A stretch of DNA of 64,000 bases from Pelodera strongyloides. Its lineage: Eukaryota > Nematoda > Chromadorea > Rhabditida > Rhabditidae. Location: contig JAANDG010000392.1 in the NCBI GenBank assembly GCA_036852015.1, positions 1 through 64,000 on the forward strand. Direction: 5' to 3'. The notes under the pieces are model-generated. The model saw only the letters and a list, made by a program, of their open reading frames with translations, was not told where the DNA came from and searched no databases. Position numbers and translations under genes: made by a program. Shown one piece after another: positions 1 to 10,900 of the stretch (its first letter is position 1; every line of letters starts with the position of its first letter).

Positions 1-3000
1 GTTTCAACTGAATACATCTTGCCACACAGGGTTTTCTAAATTGAAAACAGTGTGGCAAGATGAGTTTAACTGAAATACATCTTGCCACAGGGTTTTCTAG
101 TTGAAAACAGTGTGGCAAGATCAGTTTCAACTGAAATACATCTTGCCACAGGGTTTTCTACTTGAAAACAGTGTGGCAAGATCAGTTTAAACTGAAATAC
201 ATCTTGCCACAGTGTGTTTTAGCTGAAAACAGTGTGGCAAGATCAGTTTAGACTGAAATACATCTTGCCACAGGGTTTTCTAGTTGAAAACAGTGTGGCA
301 AGATCAGCAAGATCAGTTTAAACTGAAATACATCTTGCCACAGGGTTTTCTAGTTGAAAACAGTGTGGCAAGATCAGTTTAACTGAAATACATCTTGCCA
401 CAGGGTTTTCTAGCTGAAAACAGTGTGGCAAGATCAGTTTCAAACTGAAATACATCTTGCCACAGGGTTTTCTAGTTGAAAACAGTGTGGCAAGATCAGT
501 TTCAACTGAAATACAAATTTGCCACAGGGTTTTCTAGTTGAAAACAGTGTGGCAAGATCAGTTTAAACTGAAATACATCTTGCCACAGGGTTTTCTAGTT
601 GAAAACAGTGTGGCAAGATCAGTTTAGACTGAAATACATCTTGCCACAGGGTTTTCTAGTTGAAAACAGTGTGGCAAGATCAGCAAGATCAGTTTAAACT
701 GAAATACATCTTGCCACAGGGTTTTCTTGTTGAAAACAGTGTGGCAAGATCAGTTTAGACTGAAATACATCTTGCCACAGGGTTTTCTAGTTGAAAACAG
801 TGTGGCAAGATCAGTTTAAACTGAAATACATCTTGCCACAGGGTTTTCTAGTTGAAAACAGTGTGGCAAGATCAGTTTCAACTGAAATACATCTTGCCAC
901 AGGGTTTTCTAGTTGAAAACAGTGTGGCAAGATCAGTTCAAGTTTTAAACTGAAATACATCTTGCCACAGGGTTTTCTAGTTGAAAACAGTGTGGCAAGA
1001 TCAGTTTAACTGAAATACATCTTGCCACAGGGTTTTCTAGTTGAAAACAGTGTGGCAAGATCAGTTTAAACTGAAATACATCTTGCCACAGGGTTTTCTA
1101 GTTGAAAACAGTGTGGCAAGATCAGTTTAAACTGAAATACATCTTGCCACAGGGTTTTCGAAATTGAAAACAGTGTGGCAAGATCAGTTTAAACTGAAAT
1201 ACATCTTGCCACAGGGTTTTCTAACTTGAAAACAGTGTGGCAAGATCAGTTTAAACTGAAATACATCTTGCCACAGGGTTTTCTAGTTGAAAACAGTGTG
1301 GCAAGATCAGTTTCAACTGAAATACATCTTGCCACAGGGTTTTCTTCTTGAAAACAGTGTGGCAAGATCAGTTTCAACTGAAATACATCTTGCCACAGGG
1401 TTTTCTACTTGAAAACAGTGTGGCAAGATCAGTTTTCAACTGAAATACATCTTGCCACAGGGTTTTCTACTTGAAAACAGTGTGGCGAGATCAGTTTCAA
1501 CTGAAATACATCTTGCCACAGGGTTTTAGCTGAAAACAGTGTGGCAAGATCAGTTTCAACTGAAATACATCTTGCCACAGGGTTTTCTACTTGAAAACAG
1601 TGTGGCAAGATCAGTTTCAACTGAAATACATCTTGCCACAGGGTTTTCTAGTGAAAACAGTGTGGCAAGATCAGTTTAAACTGAAATACATCTTGCCACA
1701 GGGTTTTCTAGTTGAAAACAGTGTGGCAAGATCAGTTTAAACTGAAATACATCTTGCCACAGGGTTTCTCAGTTGAAAACAGTGTGGCAAGATCAGTTTC
1801 AACTGAAATACATCTTGCCACAGGGTTTTCTAGCTTGAAAACAGTGTGGCAAGATCAGTTTAAACTGAAATACATCTTGCCACAGGGTTTTTCTAGTTGA
1901 AAACAGTGTGGCAAGATCAGTTTCAACTGAAATACATCTTGCCACAGGGTTTTCTAGTTGAAAACAGTGTGGCAAGATCAGTTTCAACTGAAATACATCT
2001 TGCCACAGGTTTTTAGCTGAAAACAGTGTGGCAGATCAGTTTAACTGAAATACATCTTGCCACAGGGTTTTCTAGTTGAAAACAGTGTGGCAAGATCAGC
2101 ATCAGTTAAACTGAAATACATCTTGCCACAGGGTTTTCTGTTGAAAAAACAGTGTGGCAAGATCAGTTTAAACTGAAATACATCTTGCCACAGGGTTTTC
2201 CAGGTTGAAAACAGTGTGGCAAGATCAGTTTAAACTGAAATACATCTTGCCACAGGGTTTTCCAGTTGAAAACAGTGTGGCAAGATCAGTTTAAACTGAA
2301 ATACATCTTGCCACAGGGTTTTCCAGGTTGAAAACAGTGTGGCAAGATCAGTTTAAACTGAAATACATCTTGCCACAGGGTTTTCCAGTTGAAAACAGTG
2401 TGGCAAGATCAGTTTAAACTGAAATACATCTTGCCACAGGGTTTTCTAGTTGAAAACAGTGTGGCAAGATCAGTTTAAACTGAAATACATCTTGCCACAG
2501 GGTTTTCCTAGTTGAAAACAGTGTGGCAAGATCAGTTTAACTGAAATACATCTTGCCACAGGGTTTTCTAGTTGAAAACAGTGTGGCAAGATCAGTTTAA
2601 ACTGAAATACATCTTGCCACAGGGTTTTCTAGTTGAAAACAGTGTGGCAATATCAGTTTCAACTGAAATACATCTTGCCACAGGGTTTTCTAGTTGAAAA
2701 CAGTGTGGCAAGATCAGTTTAAACTGAAATACATCTTGCCACAGGGTTTTCTAGTTGAAAACAGTGTGGCAAGATCAGTTTCAACTGAAATACATCTTGC
2801 CACAGGGTTTTTCTTGAAAACAGTGTGGCAAGATCAGTTTAGACTGAAATACATCTTGCCACAGTGTGTTTTAGCTGAAAACAGTGTGGCAAGATCAGCA
2901 AGATCAGTTTAAACTGAAATACATCTTGCCACAGGGTTTTCTAGTTGAAAACAGTGTGGCAAGATCAGTTTAAACTGAAATACATCTTGCCACAGGGTTT

Positions 3001-3625
3001 TCTAGTTGAAAACAGTGTGGCAAGATCAGTTTAAACTGAAATACATCTTGCCACAGGGTTTTCTAGTTGAAAACAGTGTGGCAATATCAGTTTCAACTGA
3101 AATACATCTTGCCACAGGGTTTTCTACTTGAAAACAGTGTGGCAAGATGAGTTTAAACTGAAATACATCTTGCCACAGGGTTTTCTAGTTGAAAACAGTG
3201 TGGCAAGATCAGTTTCAAACTGAAATACATCTTGCCACAGGGTTTTCTAACTGAAAACAGTGTGGCAAGATCAGTTTAGACTGAAATACATCTTGCCACA
3301 GGGTGTTTTAGCTTGAAAACAGTGTGGCAAGATCAGCAAGATCAGTTTAAACTGAAATACATCTTGCCACAGGGTTTTCTAGTTGAAAACAGTGTGGCAA
3401 GATCAGTTTAGACTGAAATACATCTTGCCACAGGGTTTTCTAGTTGAAAACAGTGTGGCAAGATCAGTTTAACTGAAATACATCTTGCCACAGGGTTTTC
3501 TAGTTGAAAACAGTGTGGCAATATCAGTTTCAACTGAAATACATCTTGCCACAGGGTTTTCTACTTGAAAACAGTGTGGCAAGATGAGTTTAAACTGAAA
3601 TACATCTTGCCACAGGGTTTTTTAG
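1..3625. repeat. Satellite array of a 58-61 bp palindromic unit, about 60 copies
   Basis: The unit recurs head to tail from the window edge to about 3625. Each monomer carries an 11-bp inverted repeat (ATCTTGCCACA ... TGTGGCAAGAT) enclosing a second one (GTTTTC ... GAAAAC), so each can fold into a long hairpin. Units are joined by a second dyad, GTTTAAAC, with variants GTTTCAAC and GTTTAGAC. Copies differ by single substitutions and 1-3 base indels. A doubled CAAGATCAG junction recurs near 300, 682, 2895 and 3333 and a TGTGTTTTAGC variant near 211 and 2866, hinting at higher-order structure. Short ORFs (about 60-70 codons) on both strands end at the TAG in the unit or at indels, so I do not regard it as coding. 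The left end lies outside the window. Confidence 0.97.
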
Positions 3626-4058
3626 CTGAGATTACCTCATACCGGAACAGACCTTGCCGCGGTGTTTTTCCAAATAAAACACTGTTGTGCCTTCAGCTGG
3701 AGCAGGCCTTGCCACCCTGTGTGGAGCTTGCCTTCAACACAGAAAGATAGGGATCACACGAATCAGAGACACGGAAAGACTAATCCTCCCAACCGGGGGA
3801 AAAATGTTCCAGCATACGGCCACAGAAGACTGTACCGTAAATACCACAGACGTCAGAGCATCGCAGTGTATCCAGAGTGTCAATAGCTGAATGTCAAAAA
3901 CAAAGCAACTTCACATTTATTCGAGCTTTATAAGGCAAATTGTGCAAAACTAGACGAAGAGATGAAGAGGCTTATTTTGATACACAATTAGACGATCCAG
4001 GCGCCACAGAAGATAGGATGGACGGATTTATTGATTGATGACGTAATCAATCAATCGA
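3626..4058. other. Satellite edge and gene-free spacer
   Basis: From 3626 to about 3740 the satellite unit decays: fragments such as CTTGCCGCGGTG, AAAACACTGTTGTG and CTTGCCACCCTGTGTGG are still recognisable. From about 3740 to 4058 I see no gene or repeat. The last part is presumably the 3' UTR of the minus-strand gene ending at 4059; an ATTGATTGATGACGTAATCAATCAATCGATT stretch just downstream of its stop is partly self-complementary. Confidence 0.5.
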
Positions 4059-4450
4059 TTACGGACCGAGGTAGCACGAGACGTCAGTGCGCGGCTTGGT
4101 CACTCCGGGGGTTGAGCGGCCTCCGGACGAGCCTCCTGAAACATAATTGAGGTAGGATAGGGATAATTTGGTAGGTGGCTAATAAGACATTACGTAAGGT
4201 CTAGGCTACGTCCTGCGATGTCCTATGTATATAGGAGTCGTACGTGACTGAAATCTAGTAAGAATTATAAACTAACAATAGAACTCTAGGTTGGAGACGT
4301 AAGTATCTGATGTTGAAACATAATGATCTTACCGCTGGCTCCTCCGCTGCTTCCTCCGAAAGCGTACTCCTCACGGGCGTATCCACCACCGCCTCCTCCA
4401 CCAGCACTGGCGTATCCTCCGGGTCCCATGTAGGCTGACTTGTCTCCCAT
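4059..4450 (-). CDS. Small glycine-rich protein, two exons, 64 residues
   Basis: Exon 1 is 4450-4333 and ends in a GTAAG donor; exon 2 is 4135-4059, preceded by ATGTTTCAG. The exons (118 and 77 nt) join in phase 1 to give a closed 65-codon frame ending TAA. The protein starts MGDKSAYMGPGGY, has a run of six glycines, then Gly/Ser-rich sequence, and ends in a more ordered tail TKPRTDVSCYLGP. I see no signal peptide or membrane segment. I do not recognise a family; the composition suits a low-complexity structural or RNA-associated protein, which is a guess. The ATG is the first one upstream of the Gly-rich frame. The gene is divergent from the REC114-like gene, with start codons about 510 bp apart. 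Confidence 0.6.
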
Positions 4451-4962
4451 TGTGGTTGAGTGGTTCTCGAGAACGAGATGCTGGGGCCTGGAAGCTTGCA
4501 GTATTTATTTTTCGGTTGTATTCTAATTCGGTACGTAGAAAGTGCAGACATATTGCCCGGTAGAGGATAAAATACGCTTCATGCCACGTAAAAGCCTTGC
4601 TCCTGCTAAAACCAATTACTCTTGCTTGAGGTTTCGTACCCTGCAATATTTTGCAGTGGTCTGCATTACGTTTTCGATAAATGAGCTTTTTGCCGTTCTT
4701 AGCGTTTATTTGAAAGGCGAAATTTTCATCATAATATGTAACTTTTTGTGAACTCGGCCTCATAATGACGACTGACCGCTGACGCCTGATATGTATATGT
4801 ACCGATGAAATTGGAAGATCGCGCGGACAAACCCGTAGTGAACGCACGGAAATTCGTGGCCTTACAACGGCCCCGCCCCCGCCTGCTGACAGTTTATTTT
4901 TGTTGTAATCAAATCGTTTAATCACTGATACTTTTGTTCCGTTGGCTGCCTAATTGAATAAT
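4451..4962. promoter_or_regulatory. Shared intergenic region between divergent genes
   Basis: This 512-bp stretch separates the start codons of the glycine-rich gene (-) and the REC114-like gene (+), so it must hold both 5' UTRs and probably both promoters. I see no convincing TATA box. A GC-rich patch (GGCCCCGCCCCCGCC, near 4861-4880) stands out from the AT-rich surroundings and could be a regulatory patch. The ORFs that cross the region on both strands show no protein-like pattern. Confidence 0.35.
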
Positions 4963-7900
4963 ATGAAGTTCCCGCTCAACAGATTTCGTAACCTCTCCAA
5001 TGGATTTGTTAAGGTGAGCCGATTTAAATGATAACGCAATAAAGTATTTATATAAATGGTTCTACTTTTTCTTCAGGATCGTGTGACATCGGAAACGTTT
5101 AACGCAATAAAGTATTTATATAAATGGTTCAACTGAGTTTATGTTGATGGTCTGGTCATTCATCCCTTACCCGGAAAACAATGATTTTCCGCAAGAATCT
5201 AACTTATCTTCAGGAAAACGCGCCACACTTCTTTCTGATCTTTGAGCGCGAGAACATTGCCATTGGTGCAAGCGGAGAGTGCTTTCTAAAGGTAAGTTTG
5301 ATATGAAATGTTTTTGCGTCATGTGGTTGGAACTGTTCGTAGCTAAAATGGTACAATTTTCTGTTTTAATATTGAATTGCTTTCGTTATATAGCAACTTA
5401 TGATCCGTTTTTTTCTTCAGGATCGTGTGACATCAGAAACCCGATGCAGTGTGAAGGGCAATCAAGTTTACGTGGAAACCATTACTAATCGGTTAGTGGT
5501 TTGGTTGGTCACATGCACATTGATTCAATAGTACCGGGCGCCGGGCCTATTGCTTGTGTAGCCGATTTAGTGATGCTTACTTGTAGCGTTGGTTCGCTCA
5601 TCTAACATCTTCATTCTGGAACAGTGTTTGTTTCCATTAATATAGATGCCGTACGTTTGCCAACCAGCTAATCTTCTGCAGATGTTAGACGTATTGGCTT
5701 ATGTCAGTATGTTATAACGTATTTTTTGTTTAGATTTCGAATGCATATGACCCTGTCCTCTGACGTGTTCACATTGTGCGAGATACTGCAAAAATTAGGA
5801 TGCCCGGTTAATAACGTATGTTTAATAACGTAATAACGTAATAACAATGGAGTATTTCATATAACATTTCTACACCCTTATTTTTTTGTAATTCCTCCAC
5901 GTGGAAGCCTTTACTGTGGCGCGGCTATGAAAACCTCACTTGTTTAGCAACCAGGCAACCGGAGGGAGGCTTAGGGGTCTGAACTTTATCTGTCTAAGCG
6001 TATTAGCTAGTGAACGCAGCTCCTCAGAATGAACTAGTAACTAGTGGTGGTACACACTGAGCTGAGCGGCTGGTCGTTGCATGTGAGCTACAGTTAGGAA
6101 ATGGGATATTAATGATAACGTGTATTGTTAGATCACGAAAAGGAACGAGGGAATGAATCCTGTATCGGTAACTGCTAATGCTCCTCCGAACCGGAATCTT
6201 ACTCAGGTCAGAACTGTGTTACTCTTTCCCTTTTTAGACAGGTAAGGTACGGTAAGGTAACCTGAAAGTCTGAAACACTGGTGGAATATTCTGAACTTAT
6301 TCTGGGATATCTCTTGTAACAACAGTTTATATTAATAAAACTTTTCCCCACCCTACACTAAGTATCCCTCATTTCTCGTCCTTGCTTTTGCTTTATATAA
6401 TCGATGATTGATCGATGCCATGTATCATGTTCTGTTCAGTTTTTTCTGAGACTTCTTTTTTTTTACGTACATGTACATGAGCTCTTTATTTGCAATATAT
6501 ACTCTTTCAGGGTTCTGATTCCTTCTTCAGCGACTCGTCATTTTCACAGCATTCTCAGAATACGGAATATTCGCATTCGGCGCGGTCCTCACAATCTTCA
6601 CAGTCAGAAAGGTATTTTTTGTCAGATCCAAATCGCCATCCGGAATATCCGGATCCGGGCGTAACGTAAGAACGAAACACGCAAAAACCTCCGGATCCGG
6701 AGGGACGTATTTAATGTTATGTTCCACCGATTCTTTATCATTGGCTAAATATACCGCCTTCTCCCGCACGCTACTTATGCCCGCTTTAGCTACCGTTCAC
6801 AAACAACAAACAGCAAACATTGAAAATAAGCAAGCGATAGCGAAATTATTCATCTTTTACCAGCCGGCTATCGCCGCCTGAGGCGTCTTTGGTCTTTTCT
6901 ATACTTCAAGATTCAAACTGCAGGAACAGTGAGCACACTTGTGTGAAACGTTTGCAACGTATCTTGAAAAATAAGATTCGATTTCGCCTGCTGCCTGCAC
7001 AAGACTGGACTCTCCTCTCCTTAATTTTCGTTCCGTTCACACAAAACAAAAAAGTAAACTCTTCTCCTTTATATAATACCAGCCGTTCGAAGAGCCCTAC
7101 GGGCTCTTCTCCGACTGGAGGAATCGGCCTTCGGCCGATTGTCCCCTATTTAAAAAAAGAAATGCTAAAACGTAAAAAGTTAACTCTCGTCTCTTTCTCT
7201 TCCGTGCCACTTACATTCACACGTCTCTGATTGTGGAAACGTATACTAATCAGTTTGGATCTCCACTCGACTAATGCTAGCATGCAAATTTGCCATTGAA
7301 GGGCTCTATGTAGAGCAGATTGTTACTCTTGTGATAAGCTAGCATAGCTCAACCGGTAGAGCGTTGGACTGTGAATCGAGAGGTTGTGCGCTGCTGTGGG
7401 TTCGAATCTCGCCAGCGATAAAGATTTTGTATGCTCTTCCGATCGAAGAATTTTTCTTTATGAAGGGGTTTCGTTGTGCACATAAAAACAAACCCGTGAC
7501 AAACTCTTCTCCTTTATATAATAAGATAATACGATGTTTGTTCAGGTTGTCATCCGAATACTCATTTTCACAGTCGTCTACAAGATCGAGTGCGGCTGAT
7601 GATTTCGATTCCATTTTTGCAGAAGGTATTTTTTTGAGTAAGAATCTTTTGCGCTTCAAGAACATGTGCTCCTTTACCCAAGATTTGTTCAATCAAAGTT
7701 CAATGCTCATGAGTTGTTCGACTCATGAGCATTGAGCATGGAAGTTAAAAAAACATTGGAGTTCGAGCCGAGTCCTTGTTTTACTAGCTCCAGCAGTCCA
7801 ACTATTATTATTAGTAACTCTTGATCTTGATCGAACTTGGGCTTAGCTGTGAGCTTTGGGTTTCGGTTCGTTTCGCGCAGTTTATTCATTTCAGAGCGTA

Positions 7901-10900
7901 ACTGTGATGCGCGGAACCCCAGGATTGAGAATGGGTACGTCTTTTTTTGACTATTTTTTGGCTAATTAGTTTGACTGATTCTTTCCTTCTTTGAGAAGCG
8001 ACACCCCTATACTATATAAGAATTCCGAGTGTGTTTATTGTTTTTACTTCATCAGACAGTTATTTATTTAGTAAGTACCACCATATTTACTAATGTAATA
8101 ATGATTCAGCCTGCAGATTCGATTTCCTCTTTTGCTTCTTTTTTCTTTTTTTGAGGAACCTTTTTTTTAAAGAATTTAGTAGTTAGTAGTTTTTATTTTA
8201 GTCGCGGACGCGTGGAGCCAATGGATACACAGGAGATGTTTTCGCAGTCGTTATATAATGCGCCAACGCAGCCAGCCGCTGGACTTCAGCTAGAGAGATA
8301 TTTGTGAGTTTTACAGCCGTTCAAAGTTCAAGGTTCATTTTCCCTAGCCTAGCTCTGTCCTTTTAATCATACCGACGTGTCCAAAACTGTTAGGATATCA
8401 GATTTAGGTGTTTAACTTGTCAATTCTGGAGTCGAAGCAAATTTTTTAACTTTATTGCTTCTCCTTATAATATTCATATTTTTAAAATTCTCGTTGTTAA
8501 TTGGAATTTAGATTTCGGCCCCGGTTTTGTGAAGATAATAATTTAATAAATATAAAACTATAAATGTTTAAGGACATTGCCCGGCGAAAGGAAACCATCC
8601 TTCGGTTCCCAGGATCCATTTTCGCAGTCGCAGAACAGCGGTCACCACCCCTTTAACAAGTTGGTTTTTTTTTATTGTTCCGTTAATAAGTTAGTTCTTT
8701 TTTTTAGTGTGAAATGTAAAATTCATCAGGCAGGGAAGGAAGGAAATATGTAAATGTGTATGCTTCAGGGCTGTCGCCTAATGGCGAGGTTTGTGATTTG
8801 TGTATTAATTACGCGGTACGCCGGCTACGCACCGAACCCCGAAATATGTCTCCGCCCCTTTTTAATCGATTAGTTACTTTATTGAAATAGTATCTGAATA
8901 TGTTCATTGCAGCGTGCCTCAACGTTCTGTGGTCAACACTCGGCTTCCTACTCTTAATTCACAGCCCACAAGGACTAAAATGCCAAATGACCGTGAATTG
9001 TTGGTTTTTATTGTATCTTTTTACTTTTACTTTTTGCTAACCCGATATGCGCTGGTGAATTCTCAGCTGTCGGCTGTCAGCTGATTGCTTTTAGTTGAAG
9101 GCTTGAATTACCTTACCTTTGGAACTTAAGTGAAATTTGAATTTGAATATTCAGTCAGCTGGTGTAGTTGCTTTTCTTTTCCAAAATTGACGAATAGAAT
9201 CGGAATGATAGTGGGTATTAAGTGTGTTGCGTAGTTGCGTTAATATTTGGCAAACATTCATGTACGTCAAGGAAAAGCGTAAGTCTGGGTGTTCCGGTGT
9301 TCGTTGAGTTCCATTGCCCTCCTCCCATCATGTTTTGAGGACCGTGATTTTTTTTGGATATTGTGTTTGTTTCAGTGGTATGCCCTTCCGATCGACACAA
9401 GGGTTTGAAGTGAGTGCGGTGGACGAGAGGTATGTCGAAACTTCTCTTCTTGTGCTTTTTACATTTACCTTAGTTGTTCATGCATTTTTTGCGTGAGAGT
9501 AGTTGTTGTTGATATGCCTATTTTTGTCTTTGTACTATTTATAGTTGTCAAGGCAATCACTGTCGCTGATGAAATAAAAATGTACTATTACCGTAGTATT
9601 GTTAGTTGTTAGTCAGTTATGAGATAGCGCCTTGTTTGTTCAATTCATCTGTCAGTTGTCAGTCTAGAATTTTGACCGTATTGTCCGTATTTTTATTTTA
9701 CGTTGTGTTCTTCAGATTCACTTCTTCATCTGTGAGAAATGCGAATTCACAACCGATCATTTCTTGTAGTGCGAATCCGGCCATTCTTAGCAGACAATCT
9801 CCGATGATGAACACGAATAGGTTTGTTACTTTTTTTTGTGGGATCGTGGCGTAATGAAGGGATTGAAGATTTACCTATAGAAAGCTTAGAAAGCAAAATG
9901 CACACCTGGATACTAATTTATGCGCAAAATGAGATAAATTAGCATTTGCAGTGAGTAATGTATATTGAGTGGTAGCCCCATTGGTGTCCCACATGCATAT
10001 TCGTCATCTCATGTTTAATTGTGTTTAGGAACAATGGCGGTTTTATCGGCTGCTCTAATTTGGATCGTGAGGTATGTGCTTTATTTATTGCTTTGAATTT
10101 GGGACAGCGCTAGACCCGCTAGATGTAAATAATGATAATTGATGATAAGTACCCTGTTTATATGTAGGTTTTGTAGATACCTCTTGATATTTAGGCACTT
10201 TACCTGGGAACCTTGGACAACTTATTTGTCCATGTCATAAGTAATAGTCCATGTCATAAGTAATAGTATTGTGCAACCAACATGTTATTATTACTGACGG
10301 ATGCAGCTGTCTGCCTGTTCAGGGTGCTCAGGGTGGAGTCGCATCTCCGTTGCTCAGTTGTTCTTCCGACCCAATGTTACCGCAGGTAACGCAAGTTGCA
10401 TCGTCGCTACCCAGAATGTTTTCCGACGAGAATATGCAAGGAAGTGGACAGGTGGGGTTTAGTTCAGGTTCAGGGTACTTGTTGAGTCTTAATCTTACGA
10501 TAAGGTGTAATGAGGGTGCGTAATTGAAGTTGATCACAAAAACCATGGATGGAACTTCTGTTTTGGAGAGTTAATCATTTTTGTATAATCATCGAAATGA
10601 TTGTGCGTACATGCTTCTGCCTCTGTATCTAACTCTACTCTTTGGTTCTTTATGAGAGAAGTTATTTTTTACTTGGTTATATTTGTCAGTGATCTCCTAT
10701 CCTACGCTTGTTTTATTAGGTTTCTCCAATGAACAACTCATTTGCAAGTTTGGATAAATCGACTGACGTTTTGAATGAGTCTATTGCTTCAAGGAGCTCG
10801 GCCTTCAGCATTAAGAAAGGTTTGTAGTTTGTACTTTATTATATGTTATATTGTGTCTCTAATTTATTAGAAAAAAGTTCCCGAGTCCCGAGAGCCGAGA

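Noticed and set aside
1429..2912. Short ORFs (about 60-70 codons) in the satellite on both strands
   Set aside because: They are repeat read-through, ended by the unit's TAG or by indels, with equal openness on both strands.
1..3625. A CRISPR-like look: regular short repeats at about 60-bp spacing
   Set aside because: The whole 60-bp unit repeats with no unique spacers, the host is clearly eukaryotic, and no cas-like genes are present. It is satellite DNA.
4371..4925. 184-codon minus-strand ORF overlapping the glycine-rich gene
   Set aside because: It runs through the gene's 5' UTR and exon 1 in a different frame and shows no protein-like pattern. The spliced Gly-rich frame explains the region better.
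7338..7419. A working nuclear tRNA-His gene
   Set aside because: The acceptor stem pairs poorly, the anticodon stem has a mismatch, and the same flanks occur around a second copy, so it is repeat-borne.
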